The translations under genes were made by a program, and so were the position numbers. Below the pieces are notes generated by a model. The model saw only the letters and a list, made by a program, of their open reading frames with translations. It did no database searches and was not told the DNA's origin. Below, piece after piece: positions 42,749 through 52,592 of a stretch of DNA of 64,000 nt (positions within the stretch are counted from its first letter, which is position 1; each line of letters starts with the position of its first letter). Origin of the DNA: an uncultured Prevotella sp. (GTDB taxonomy: Bacteria > Bacteroidota > Bacteroidia > Bacteroidales > Bacteroidaceae); NCBI GenBank assembly GCA_905233985.1, contig CAJOFA010000002.1, positions 1 through 64,000 on the forward strand. The letters run 5' to 3'.

Positions 42749-44404
42749 ATGAATAAGATTTTCAGAAACTTATCTCTGGTGTTGGTTACAGGGGCACTTG
42801 CTGTTTCCTGTGCCGACTATAATGAGACAGACAACTTCTACGCTGAACCTGATCCAAGTGTTGTTGCGCCTTATAAGGACTTGGCTCCTGTCAAGTCTTA
42901 TATTGACAGAGAACAGTATCCTAACCTGTCTCTGGGTGCTCAGCTCAAGGTGTCAGAATTCAACAAGCAGGAGTTGGCTCATGCTGCGGCTGTGACCAAC
43001 TTCGACGATGTTTCTTTCGGTACCACTCTGATGTCGGGAGCCATCGTTAATGCCAAAGGTGTGATGAACTTCCTCGACATGAAGGATCTTCTTGACCATG
43101 TGCAGGAAATTGGAGGCTCGGTATTCGGTAGTCCTCTCTTTGCCAATGCTAATCAGGCTGACGATTGGTTGACTACGTTGACCGCTCCTATTGAGATTAT
43201 TGTTGAGTATGTAGAAGGCAAAACCGTTAACTTCAACGAGATGCCTGTCGGTGCATACGATGGTACTATTGAAAAGGGTAAAGCTTCTATCGTCAATTAT
43301 GATGACCAGAACGTACTTCAAATTGGTACTGCATCTAATGTCCGTATCATTGAAGGTTTCGAAGTTGACCCGCTTGCCAAATATACTACCACCTTCTGGG
43401 CACGATCTGACAAGGACGTTTCTTTCACCATCACCTTCTCCGGTCAAGCAGTTGAAGGAAACGGTAGTGAAGGAAAGTGGATTTTGAAGTCTGGTAAATG
43501 GACGAAGTTCGTGATTGAGAGCCAGAGTGCACCCGATGCTACTGAGGGTTACTTAAGAATAGAGAATGGTAAAAATGGTACCATCAATATTCAGAAGGTT
43601 CAGGTTGGTTACTATCCTGACAACCACCGCCCGCAGACTGCTCAAGAACTTAGCGACACCATCAACTATGCTGTTACGGCATGGTGCGAGGGTCTGATGA
43701 AGATTAACGAAGGACGCATCACGTCATTCGACCTCATCGACGAGCCCATCGATGCCAATGCTGTACTGGATAATGGGATGTTCGATATCAAGCACTCCAC
43801 CCAGAAGATTTTCTGGCAAGATATCCTTGGCAGTGAGAACTATGCTCCTGTAGTTGCAAGAGAAGCTCGCAAAGCATTCGAAGAGAATGGTGGTGAAGCA
43901 GGTAAGTTGAAGTTCTTCATCAGCGAAGTTGGTCTTGAAGACGCCAAGAAACTGGAAAGTCTGAATTACTGGATTGGCATCTGGGACAACAAAGGTGCAA
44001 AGATTGATGGTATTAATGCTAAGTTGAATCTCAGCTATAGTGAGGATGCCGCAACGCAGGAAGCTAACAAGGCAACGCTTAACAAGCTGCTTGACAACCT
44101 TGCTGCTACTGGCAAACTGATACGTCTCTCTAACTTCGATATCAAGTATCTGGATGCTAAAGGCGCCAGTGTCAGTGCAGATAAAATCACTGAAGCTCAG
44201 CGTCAGCAACTGGCCGACTACTACGCCTACGTCATCAAGTGTTATATGACCAAGATTCCAAACGAGAAGCAGGCAGGTATCTGTAAGGGTAACATGGTTG
44301 ACACGAGTGACCCCGTAGGTCTTTGGGCTATAGACAAATATAGCAAGGACTGGGTGCGTACTGCTACCTACAAGGCATTCTGTGATGCGCTCAGCGGAAA
44401 GTAA
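42749..44404 (+). CDS. GH10-like surface lipoprotein with lost catalytic nucleophile, probable xylan-binding protein
   Basis: 551 residues. Lipobox LAVSC with Cys21. The scaffold is a Bacteroidetes GH10 xylanase with a CBM4-like module inserted in the barrel (about 148-290). The first GH10 part is 80-147 and the second 296-551. The acid/base motif is kept in altered form (FDLIDEPID, Glu332; usual VVNE has become LIDE). The nucleophile motif, normally SELD or TELD, reads LSNFDI, putting Asn462 where Glu should be. The usual WHSQ substrate-binding motif has become LFANANQ. Retaining hydrolysis therefore seems impossible. It occupies the place of xyn10C in xus clusters and probably binds xylan at the surface. 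The alignment was done by eye. Confidence 0.78.
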   Translation: MNKIFRNLSLVLVTGALAVSCADYNETDNFYAEPDPSVVAPYKDLAPVKSYIDREQYPNLSLGAQLKVSEFNKQELAHAAAVTNFDDVSFGTTLMSGAIVNAKGVMNFLDMKDLLDHVQEIGGSVFGSPLFANANQADDWLTTLTAPIEIIVEYVEGKTVNFNEMPVGAYDGTIEKGKASIVNYDDQNVLQIGTASNVRIIEGFEVDPLAKYTTTFWARSDKDVSFTITFSGQAVEGNGSEGKWILKSGKWTKFVIESQSAPDATEGYLRIENGKNGTINIQKVQVGYYPDNHRPQTAQELSDTINYAVTAWCEGLMKINEGRITSFDLIDEPIDANAVLDNGMFDIKHSTQKIFWQDILGSENYAPVVAREARKAFEENGGEAGKLKFFISEVGLEDAKKLESLNYWIGIWDNKGAKIDGINAKLNLSYSEDAATQEANKATLNKLLDNLAATGKLIRLSNFDIKYLDAKGASVSADKITEAQRQQLADYYAYVIKCYMTKIPNEKQAGICKGNMVDTSDPVGLWAIDKYSKDWVRTATYKAFCDALSGK

Positions 44405-44415
44405 AGAACTCACAT

Positions 44416-44460
44416 AATTGCCAGGTAAGAAAAGGAAGTCTTCTGATCTTCCTGGCAATT
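44416..44460 (+). terminator. Hairpin downstream of the GH10-like gene
   Basis: A ten-pair perfect stem (44416-44425 with 44451-44460) and an inner GGAAG/CTTCC pairing. There is no T run directly after, so it may act as an mRNA 3' stabiliser or partial terminator before the binding-protein gene. Confidence 0.5.
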
Positions 44461-44532
44461 ATTACTCTGGACTATTTTCGAATTTAATTTTATTTTTATT
44501 CAATTTTATTATTAATCTAAATTATTTCTATT

Positions 44533-46758
44533 ATGAAGAAATTGTTTACACTGATTGCTTTCCTGGCAGTGTTCATGGGAGCAAAAGCTGATTGGGTAGA
44601 AGATTACAATCTCGACTACTCAACGAAAACAAATTTCCCCTTCTACGTGATGGGTTATGTACCCGAGTGGGTTGACGGTGTCATGACAGACTACGGCGCA
44701 AACTACAGGTATGCAACTCAGGCAGACCTCGACGGTGATGGTGACGCCAAATGGAAAGACGGGGAGGAATCTGTTGGTACAGCTATGGCTGGTAATACAG
44801 AGTATCAGAAGGTAACAGGTGCCGGCCCATATTGGCACCAGTATTTCATTGCCGACGGCATTCCCACCGAGATTGATGGCTCCTACAAGGTGACAGCAAT
44901 GGTAAAGGCTTCAGAGCAGGTTACCATTAACGTCAACATGGGTTGGAGTTGGAGTGAGGCCGCAGCCCAAGCTTCAGTTACTATCGGCACAGAATGGGCT
45001 GAGGTTGAATGGGAGTACAGTGGTATCAATGGTACCTCTTGTAACCTCGTTGCACAGCCTGGTACTGCTACTGCTACGATTGAATGGAAGTGGGTAAAGG
45101 TTCAGCACAATGCTAAGGCACAGCGTCCGACCACATGGCAGGAGTGGCTTACCAAAGATGGCCAGCCTGTTATCGTTGAGACCACAACTGCAGCTATTCC
45201 TTCTTGGATGGGTAATGCATCGACTCCTTGGACTGATCCTGACGTGAAATTCAATGATCAGGAGAAGAACTACCTGATTTGCGCATGGACGAAGGAGAGA
45301 GCTGTGCTTATGAATGATGATGGTGCTTGGGATCCCTTCCCCGCTAGAATTGAAGCAGACCCAGCTGATGCAAATAACAAGGTATTCGTCGTTCATGGTA
45401 AGGAAGCTATCACAGAGGGTGATGCTGCTGCATGGGACAACCAGTTCTGGATCCAGTCTCCGAAGGAATGGAAGTCTGGCGACCAGCTTAAGATCCACTT
45501 CAAGTATAAGGCTTCTAAGGCTGTTACTGTTGCAACTCAGTGCCACAAGCAGAATCCGTCTGATTACCTCATCTGGCACGCTATTGGTGACATTGCTTTC
45601 ACTGAAGAATGGCAGGAATTTGACGGTACTATGAGCATTGCTGATGACATGGCTGGTACTTGGTCAATCGCATTCCAGCTGAACCAGAATGACCATGATG
45701 CCATTGATTTCTATTTCGATGACCTCTCTTGGCAGAGCATGAAGCTTGACGAGGGCTACTTCATTGCTGGTGCTAATCCCGATGCAGGTCTTGAGTATGA
45801 CTATGACAACGCAATCGAGTTCACTCCGGAAGGCGAAAACTTGGTTGCTACTATCGGTACCAAGGATGCTTATGTTAGCCAGGTGATGATCTCTACCGTT
45901 CGCGGTAACGATGCAGCCTTCAAGAGCAATACGTTGAAGCCAACCGGCGCTATCACAAACGATCCTGACAACTGGATGGATTACACTGCGTCAAGTCTTG
46001 CTAAGCTGAACCTGCCTGGTGCTGGTATTTGGAAGGTTTACATTGATCCCGCGTACTCGGCTATGGCATTCGAGATGCTTGAGGGCGAAGAAAAGAATCC
46101 TGTTGACGTTGTTACTAACCATACTGCAATTGTTGTACATGGTCTGGAGCGTGATTGGCTCACAGCTGATAATGATGGTAACCCAAGAGAAGCAGAAGTT
46201 GGCACTGGTCAGGCATGGGATAACCAGTTCTGGTTTGTTGCTAACCGCGAACTCTCTACGGGTGAAGTAACTCATCTCAAGTTCAAATATAAGGCTTCTA
46301 AGGAGGCTAAGACTTCTACACAGTGCCACGCCGCTCCTGGCGCTTACCTGCACTGGGGTGCTATCGGTGATGTAAACTTCACTACCGAGTGGCAGGAGTT
46401 TGACGGAGACTTCACTGTTGCTTCAGAAGCTAATGGTATGAAGTCTATCGCCTTCAACATGGCTGAGATTAAGGAGGCTTGCGACTATGAGATTACTGAC
46501 GTTCAGTGGTATCTGAAGGCTGACCTTGAGGAAGGTAAGACTTGGGAGAACCTGATTAATGAAACTGGTACTGCTAACTTCTATGTAAAGGAAGGTGCAG
46601 GTACAGAGCCTTACCAGTATGGAGGTGAAGGCATCTTCACTATCACTGACAACATCACAACAGATTCTAATGCTATCTATAACCTCTCTGGTCAGAGAGT
46701 AGGTGCCGACTATAAGGGCATCGTCATCAAGAATGGCAAGAAGGTTGTGATTAAGTAA
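44533..46758 (+). CDS. Secreted multi-module carbohydrate-binding-type protein
   Basis: 741 residues. Signal peptide (1-19), beta-sandwich module A (about 20-200; Trp-rich, CBM-like), module B1 (about 250-405), a SusE/SusF-like module (about 410-525), module B2 (about 530-665) and a C-terminal tail (YNLSGQRVG ... NGKKVVIK). B1 and B2 are repeats: both contain WDNQFW, KFKYKASK, TQCH and GAIGD-type then EWQEFDG. No catalytic motif was found. No promoter was recognised, so it may depend on readthrough from the operon upstream; a strong terminator follows. It is probably an extracellular xylan-binding protein; the specificity is unknown. Confidence 0.75.
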   Translation: MKKLFTLIAFLAVFMGAKADWVEDYNLDYSTKTNFPFYVMGYVPEWVDGVMTDYGANYRYATQADLDGDGDAKWKDGEESVGTAMAGNTEYQKVTGAGPYWHQYFIADGIPTEIDGSYKVTAMVKASEQVTINVNMGWSWSEAAAQASVTIGTEWAEVEWEYSGINGTSCNLVAQPGTATATIEWKWVKVQHNAKAQRPTTWQEWLTKDGQPVIVETTTAAIPSWMGNASTPWTDPDVKFNDQEKNYLICAWTKERAVLMNDDGAWDPFPARIEADPADANNKVFVVHGKEAITEGDAAAWDNQFWIQSPKEWKSGDQLKIHFKYKASKAVTVATQCHKQNPSDYLIWHAIGDIAFTEEWQEFDGTMSIADDMAGTWSIAFQLNQNDHDAIDFYFDDLSWQSMKLDEGYFIAGANPDAGLEYDYDNAIEFTPEGENLVATIGTKDAYVSQVMISTVRGNDAAFKSNTLKPTGAITNDPDNWMDYTASSLAKLNLPGAGIWKVYIDPAYSAMAFEMLEGEEKNPVDVVTNHTAIVVHGLERDWLTADNDGNPREAEVGTGQAWDNQFWFVANRELSTGEVTHLKFKYKASKEAKTSTQCHAAPGAYLHWGAIGDVNFTTEWQEFDGDFTVASEANGMKSIAFNMAEIKEACDYEITDVQWYLKADLEEGKTWENLINETGTANFYVKEGAGTEPYQYGGEGIFTITDNITTDSNAIYNLSGQRVGADYKGIVIKNGKKVVIK

Positions 46759-46831
46759 GCGACAAACCGAGCTTGCTTACTAAAGTAAAAAGTTACTGCA
46801 AAAGTAATATATTAGAACTTTACATGTGAAG

Positions 46832-46865
46832 GCTCTGGGCTTGTGAAAGTCCAGAGCTTTTTATA
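46832..46865 (+). terminator. Rho-independent terminator after the binding-protein gene
   Basis: Eleven-pair stem (46832-46842 with 46847-46857, one G-T) with a four-base loop, then TTTTTAT. It separates the first operon from the GH10 operon. Confidence 0.88.
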
Positions 46866-46869
46866 TGAG

Positions 46870-46934
46870 GTTACATATGGAAAAGTTTTTGAGAGTTCCA
46901 AACAATGAGAATCCAATAATCTTTCATACCTTTG
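46870..46934 (+). promoter_or_regulatory. Activator-type promoter of the GH10 operon
   Basis: GTTACAT at 46870, exactly 57 bp before the -7 box TACCTTTG (46927-46934), which is followed by CACCC as at susC-1. GTTTTTGA at +15 to +22 from the first G is shared with the susC-3 promoter. The second repeat 21 bp on is weak (GAGAGT). There is no -33 TTTG. Confidence 0.7.
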
Positions 46935-46977
46935 CACCCGAAAAAGTATATACTAATCAAAATAATTAAGAATAGCT

Positions 46978-49092
46978 ATGAAATTTATGAAAAGCGTAAG
47001 TGTTTTAACGTGTACGCTATTGATGTGGGGTCATGTTGCTCATGCACAGTTGTCAAGCAATCCCTACAAGTTTTTGGGTAACATCACAACCAGCTACAAT
47101 GTGGATGCAGGAGGCGGTATTCCTGCCTACTATACGCTCTGGAACCAGATTACTTGTGAGAATGAGTCTAAGTGGTCTTCTGTTGAGGGCTCCAGAGGAA
47201 ACTTCAACTGGGGTAGTGACAAGGCTTTTAACTATGCTATTCAGCACGGCTTTACCTACAAGTTCCACGCACTGGTATGGGGTGCCCAGTATCCTGGTTG
47301 GTTAGAGAGTTTGACACCCAAAGAGCGTTTTGCCGCTCTCACCAATTGGTTTGACCATGCCAAGGCCAAGTACAACACCTTGCCTATGATTGACGTGGTA
47401 AACGAGGCCATAGGAATGCACCAGCAGGGTAACCCTATGATGAAGGAGACGCTGGGTGGTGGCGGTAAAACGGGCTACGATTGGCTGATTAAAGCCTTTG
47501 ATATGGCTGCTCAGCGTTGGCCGGATGCCATTTTGATTTACAATGACTATAACTCCATTCGTTGGGATTTGGATAATTACATCACCTTGGTGCAGACGTT
47601 GCGTGATGCCGGTGCGCCTATTGATGCCTATGGCAACCAGGCGCACGAGTTGAGCGATGTCAGTGAGTCCGAATTAACCAATGCGTTGAAAAAACAGCAA
47701 GATGCCTTGCTGATGCCCATGTTTGTCACGGAATTGGATATCAATATTGAAAACGATGCACAGCAAAAGGCACAATATCAGAAGGTTTTACCAAAGATGT
47801 GGGAGGCCCCTTATTGTGCTGGTGTTACTTTGTGGGGCTACGTCTATGGAAAAACATGGGTTGATCACTCGGGCCTTTATAAGAACGGTGTAGAGCGTCC
47901 TGCTATGATATGGATTAAGGAGTATATGGCCAGTGATGAAGCCAAGAATGCTGTAGGCCCCCTGCCCGGTGCAAAAAAAGAGGCTTCTATCTATATCCGT
48001 CCTGCTTCTATGAAGGTGGCCCGAAATGGCGATGTGCTCCCTATTAAGGTTCATGCACGTCTGGCTACCAAGACCATCCAGAAAGTAGATTTCTATGTAG
48101 ATGATGAGTTGGTGAAGACCATGACAGAAGCCCCATACATTGTAGAATACACGACGAGTGCTCCTGGCTGGAAAATCACGAAGGCTGTGGTGACTGCTAC
48201 TGATGGCTCTACCTATGAGCGTTATGGCCGTTTCCAGGTGCTTAATTCTACCAAGAAGCGTGCTCCCTATAACGAGACGGTTCCTCAGATTCCCGGCACG
48301 ATTAACATCGATGAATACGACGAAGGTGCTTCCGGTGTTGCCTTCAACAATGCCACACGTAGCGTTACTACGTCTCTGAAGGAGGGCCAGTGGATGGATT
48401 ATACCGTTGACGTTGCTGAGGACGGTATGTATTCTTTTGATGCAGAGATTGCTTCAACCAATGCGAATGGCCGTTTCCACTTGGCAGAGTATGGTCTCGA
48501 CAGCCTGTCATACCTCACCGAGTTCGTTGAGGTACCCAAGACGGGCGGTTCCAGTTCCTTTAAGACTTTGCATGGTAACCTGCTCGTACCTTTGACGGCG
48601 GGCCGTCATGTCATCACGCTGATGGTGGAGAAGGGTGGATTCTACTTCAAGAGCCTGACGCTTAACCGCTATACAGCATGTCAGGGTACGTGCATGGTGG
48701 CAAACTATACTGAAAACTACGGTGTAGGCGATGAGATAGAGCTTAAGGGCAAATTCTCGGCTAAGAACAGTTCCGTCAGCGAGGTGAGGTTCTATGCCAA
48801 CAACCTGTATGTAGGCACTGCGACGCAGGCACCCTATACTGTCACCTTCGTACCTTCTGAGATGACCACGTATTCTATCACGGCTATTATGGTGAATGCA
48901 GAGGGTCAGGAGAAGGTTTCGAACCCACGTGAACTGCATGTTACCAGTCCTACGCCGACAGCCATTCGCACGTTAACCAACGGCGCTCCCAATGCTACTG
49001 ACGGTCGTGCCTATAACCTCATGGGTGTTTCCGTCGGTGACGACTATCGTGGCATCGTGATTATAAATGGTAAGAAAGTTGTAAGAAAGTAA
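46978..49092 (+). CDS. GH10 endo-1,4-beta-xylanase with Ig-like and CBM6 modules
   Basis: 704 residues. Signal peptide (cut after VAHAQ, about 24). GH10 barrel (about 28-325) with acid/base Glu143 in DVVNEAI and nucleophile Glu252 in TELDI, so it is a complete retaining xylanase. The usual WHSQ reads WGAQ, a known GH10 variant. Then an Ig-like module (about 335-420), a CBM6-like module (about 435-565), a second Ig-like module (575-655) and the C-terminal tail (YNLMGVSVG ... NGKKVVRK). It cuts the xylan backbone outside the cell or at its surface. First gene of a five-gene operon with its own operator. Confidence 0.94.
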   Translation: MKFMKSVSVLTCTLLMWGHVAHAQLSSNPYKFLGNITTSYNVDAGGGIPAYYTLWNQITCENESKWSSVEGSRGNFNWGSDKAFNYAIQHGFTYKFHALVWGAQYPGWLESLTPKERFAALTNWFDHAKAKYNTLPMIDVVNEAIGMHQQGNPMMKETLGGGGKTGYDWLIKAFDMAAQRWPDAILIYNDYNSIRWDLDNYITLVQTLRDAGAPIDAYGNQAHELSDVSESELTNALKKQQDALLMPMFVTELDINIENDAQQKAQYQKVLPKMWEAPYCAGVTLWGYVYGKTWVDHSGLYKNGVERPAMIWIKEYMASDEAKNAVGPLPGAKKEASIYIRPASMKVARNGDVLPIKVHARLATKTIQKVDFYVDDELVKTMTEAPYIVEYTTSAPGWKITKAVVTATDGSTYERYGRFQVLNSTKKRAPYNETVPQIPGTINIDEYDEGASGVAFNNATRSVTTSLKEGQWMDYTVDVAEDGMYSFDAEIASTNANGRFHLAEYGLDSLSYLTEFVEVPKTGGSSSFKTLHGNLLVPLTAGRHVITLMVEKGGFYFKSLTLNRYTACQGTCMVANYTENYGVGDEIELKGKFSAKNSSVSEVRFYANNLYVGTATQAPYTVTFVPSEMTTYSITAIMVNAEGQEKVSNPRELHVTSPTPTAIRTLTNGAPNATDGRAYNLMGVSVGDDYRGIVIINGKKVVRK

Positions 49093-49111
49093 AGAAAAAG
49101 GAAATAACAAG

Positions 49112-50602
49112 ATGAAGAAGACGATTTTTATCATGTTCCTGGGCCTGATGGCCTGCCTCACGAAGGCGAATGCACAGGTAGATCCCAATTTCTATATCTA
49201 CATTTGTTTCGGACAGTCGAATATGGAAGGTAACGCTCAATGGGAAGCCCAGGATGTGGGCAACGTTGACGAGCGTTTCCAGATGCTGGCAACCTGTAAC
49301 TTTAGTAACCCCAACCGTGTTATGGGTAACTGGTATAAGGCAGAGTGTCCTATCGTCAGTCCTCAGGGAAAGTTGGGTCCCACGGACTATTTCGGTCGTA
49401 CGATGGTGGAGAAGCTCCCCGACGTCAAGATTGGCGTTATTGCCGTTGCTATGGGTGGCAGTCCTATCGAGATGTTCGACAAGGACTTGTACCAGCAGAA
49501 GATGGCAGACAATCCCAATGAGTGGTGGGCTACGCTGGCCAACCTTTATTATGGCGGCAATCCTTATGGACGCATCATCGAAATGGCTAAGAAAGCCCAG
49601 CAGGTGGGTGTCATCAAGGGTATCCTGCTGCACCAGGGTGAATCGAACAATGGAGACGAGAAGTGGCCCGGCATGGTGAAGAAAATCTATAAGGACATGC
49701 TGCATGACTTAGGCCTCAGAGCTTCCGATACCCCCATCTTTGTCGGTGAGACAGAGTACGAGAACATGGGTGGTGGCTGCTCATGGCATAATCATGTTGT
49801 TGCTAAAATACCTGATGTAATTCCTAATGGTCATGTGGTCTCAGCTGAGGGTATCCCTGGCAACGGTGTCGACCCCTGGCATTTCTCTGCTGCAGGTTAT
49901 CGTACCTTTGGTAAGCGCTATGCCGAGAAAGCTCTTGATGTGATGAACCATCCTGAAATTTATGCCAAATACTATACGATTGACGAGCGCTTGACAGGCA
50001 AGGTAACAGATTTAGCCGGTAAGACCTTTGCTATCGTCAACGAGGCAGACCAAACGGCTTTATACTGCTCGTCAGGTCAGCAAATGGCCAATAGCGATTA
50101 TAGGACTGCCTTCGATTTATCCAATGAGGCTTACCAGTTCAAACTGGGAAAAATCTCAGGTGGCAATTCCTTAAAACTGGTTACTCCTGATGATGAAGTA
50201 TACGAGGTGGATGGTAATACTGCCTATTTGAACTCACAGGCTGTTGATGGCGAATGCTGCTTTGCCAATGGACTGAATAACCAGAAAGGTTATGCGATTG
50301 CCAATGGTGCTGTGTGGAAGATAGAGTATGTCGATGGCAAGGGTTGGTCGATGTTGAATGTCGGCACCGGAAAGTATTTGAAGGATGCTGCTCATCCCGC
50401 CATGTTCGACGAACCCACCTACTTCACCTTCTGCACGCTGAAGGTTGATACATACACTGGCATGGAAGAGGTAAGAATCACCGGTCAAGGGGCTGTCCCT
50501 GTGAATGGTGATGGCTATACCTATAACCTTTCTGGCCAGAGGGTGGGTCCTGACTATAAGGGCATCGTTATCAAGAACGGCAAAAAGTTCGTGATTAAGT
50601 AA
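49112..50602 (+). CDS. Secreted CE6/SASA-type carbohydrate acetylesterase
   Basis: 496 residues. Signal peptide (cut near KANAQ, 22). SGNH-like esterase of the sialate O-acetylesterase/CE6 group: nucleophile Ser36 in FGQSNMEG, LLHQGESNNGD (block 3), and the catalytic His in DPWHFSAAGY. The C-terminal third (about 290-460) is a beta-rich ricin-like or binding region, followed by the shared tail (YNLSGQRVGPDYKG ... KKFVIK). In the company of GH10 it most likely removes acetyl groups from xylan. It lies 19 bp after the xylanase gene. Confidence 0.88.
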   Translation: MKKTIFIMFLGLMACLTKANAQVDPNFYIYICFGQSNMEGNAQWEAQDVGNVDERFQMLATCNFSNPNRVMGNWYKAECPIVSPQGKLGPTDYFGRTMVEKLPDVKIGVIAVAMGGSPIEMFDKDLYQQKMADNPNEWWATLANLYYGGNPYGRIIEMAKKAQQVGVIKGILLHQGESNNGDEKWPGMVKKIYKDMLHDLGLRASDTPIFVGETEYENMGGGCSWHNHVVAKIPDVIPNGHVVSAEGIPGNGVDPWHFSAAGYRTFGKRYAEKALDVMNHPEIYAKYYTIDERLTGKVTDLAGKTFAIVNEADQTALYCSSGQQMANSDYRTAFDLSNEAYQFKLGKISGGNSLKLVTPDDEVYEVDGNTAYLNSQAVDGECCFANGLNNQKGYAIANGAVWKIEYVDGKGWSMLNVGTGKYLKDAAHPAMFDEPTYFTFCTLKVDTYTGMEEVRITGQGAVPVNGDGYTYNLSGQRVGPDYKGIVIKNGKKFVIK

Positions 50603-50611
50603 GAATAAAGC

Positions 50612-52579
50612 ATGAGCTCGTTCAAAAAGTTCATTGCACCTGTGGTGTGGCTGACGGCACTGGCAGTGACGGCAGGGTTGCTTCTGAGCTATGAGTACCA
50701 TGTACTTTGGAAGATTCAGGAGCAAAACCTCTTTCTCGACACACCCTTGTTCTTCCGACAGCTGATGCTGGTGCCTGGAGGACTACTCTCCTATATGGGT
50801 TGCTTCCTGACACAGCTGTTGTACTACCCTGTATTAGGCGTAACCGTGTTGTGCTTATTGTGGTTGCTGCTGATGTGGATGATGCAACGCACGTTTATGG
50901 TCAGCCGGCAATGGGCCCTGTTACTGGTAGTGCCGGTGGCGATGCTTTTGGCTGCCAACGTGGAGATGGGCTACTGGATATACCCCATCAAGCTGAAAGG
51001 CTGGTACTTTGATGCCACCATAGGCGTGATGGTGATTGTTGCCCTGCTGTGGGTGTTCCGCTTACTGTCAGCACACAGGATTTGGCGCCGTGTGCTGTTT
51101 GTTGTGACCACCATCGTCGGTTATCCGTTGTTTGGCTCGTACGCCTTGGCTGCGACAGTGCTGATGGCGCTTTGGTGCTGGCGGTTAGACAAAAACCGTT
51201 GGCAAGCCTTGGCTGACTGCATATTGGGCCTGTTGACTGTGGCAGCTATACCCCTGTTGTACTATCAGTATGTGTATTACCAGACGAACATGGTGAATCT
51301 GTGGTGGACGGCACTGCCCATCTTCAAGATTCTTGAGAGTTATCCTCAGTACTATGTGCCCTATGCATTACTGGGAGCTTGTCTGCTCATCCTAACCATT
51401 GGCAAATGGCAGACGAATGCTACTGAGCAGAGCGATAACTCATCTGAGTCAGATGAGACAAAAACGCTATGGGTTCTTCCCTTACAGTCGGACAAAGGCA
51501 AAGTCGGCGTGTCAACGAAACAACCGAAACTTAAGAAGGTCAAGGTTAAGAAAAAAGCCGTCAAGCGCAGAAACTACAAGGGTTGGTGGCAGAATGCCAT
51601 TGTCATTGGTGTGCTGGCAGCAACGATGTATGGCGTACGGGAAATGTGGATGAAGGACGAAAACTTCCACCATGAGGCAGCCATGCTGCACTACATAGAA
51701 CAGACAAGTTGGGAGGAAGTGCTGGAGGAAGCTGCCAAGCAGCAGGACGTCCCTACGAGATCCATCGTGATGATGAGAAACTTGGCATTGTCTCGACTGG
51801 GTCGGCAGGGTTCAGAGATGTACAAGTATGTCAACGGTTCGAAGAAGCCTGATTCGCCCTTTGCCCCTCCTGCATCGATGATTGTTGGCGATATGTTATA
51901 CTATCACTACGGTATGATGAACGACTGCCATCACATGTGCATCGAGGCTGGTGTGGAGTTTGGCTGGCGAGTGCAGCACCTGAAATATTTGGCACGCTGC
52001 GGACTGATGGCTGGTGAGACGAACGCCATGTACAAATATACCGAACTGCTGAAACACACGCTGTTCCACAGCGAGTGGGCAGAGCATTTGGAGGCATTAC
52101 AGCAACAGCCTGAACTGAGAAAAAATGACAAAGAGACGGGCCCTGTGACGCACATGCTGCAATATCCAGATGCTATCGGTGCTGATAATGGCTATGCCGA
52201 GAGATACCTGATGAATCATCTGGCCGTCATGGATAGCGATGATCCTTACTTCCAGGAGCAGTGCCTGCTGGCTACGCTGTGGACAAAAGATATCAAACAA
52301 TTCTGGCCTCGTTTCGCGAAATACCTGAGTCAGCATCAGGGGGAACCCATACCGCGCTACTACAAGGAAGCAGCCTACCTCTTTTCCGTCTTAGATGAGA
52401 ATTCTCCGCTCCAAATACAAGCGGATGAGGGTATGAAGAGAACCTACCAGCAGTTTGACCAGATGTTGCAGCAATACGATGATAGGGAATTCCCGGAGGT
52501 ACGTAAGGCGCTCTATCCGATGTTTGGCGACACCTATTTCTATGAGTATTTCCTTATGGAAGACATAGCATACCTTTAA
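50612..52579 (+). CDS. DUF6057-type membrane protein in the xylanase operon
   Basis: 655 residues. About ten hydrophobic segments in the first 340 residues, then a Lys-rich linker (about 300-325, KKVKVKKKAVKRR), one more transmembrane helix and a soluble helical, TPR-like C-terminal half (about 350-655) with few charged motifs. It looks like the Bacteroidetes DUF6057 family, of unknown function. It lies 9 bp after the esterase gene and 13 bp before the PD40 lipoprotein gene, so it is expressed with xylanase genes. A role in handling oligosaccharides or in envelope energetics is only a guess. Confidence 0.72.
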   Translation: MSSFKKFIAPVVWLTALAVTAGLLLSYEYHVLWKIQEQNLFLDTPLFFRQLMLVPGGLLSYMGCFLTQLLYYPVLGVTVLCLLWLLLMWMMQRTFMVSRQWALLLVVPVAMLLAANVEMGYWIYPIKLKGWYFDATIGVMVIVALLWVFRLLSAHRIWRRVLFVVTTIVGYPLFGSYALAATVLMALWCWRLDKNRWQALADCILGLLTVAAIPLLYYQYVYYQTNMVNLWWTALPIFKILESYPQYYVPYALLGACLLILTIGKWQTNATEQSDNSSESDETKTLWVLPLQSDKGKVGVSTKQPKLKKVKVKKKAVKRRNYKGWWQNAIVIGVLAATMYGVREMWMKDENFHHEAAMLHYIEQTSWEEVLEEAAKQQDVPTRSIVMMRNLALSRLGRQGSEMYKYVNGSKKPDSPFAPPASMIVGDMLYYHYGMMNDCHHMCIEAGVEFGWRVQHLKYLARCGLMAGETNAMYKYTELLKHTLFHSEWAEHLEALQQQPELRKNDKETGPVTHMLQYPDAIGADNGYAERYLMNHLAVMDSDDPYFQEQCLLATLWTKDIKQFWPRFAKYLSQHQGEPIPRYYKEAAYLFSVLDENSPLQIQADEGMKRTYQQFDQMLQQYDDREFPEVRKALYPMFGDTYFYEYFLMEDIAYL

Positions 52580-52592
52580 GAAATAAAGAATT

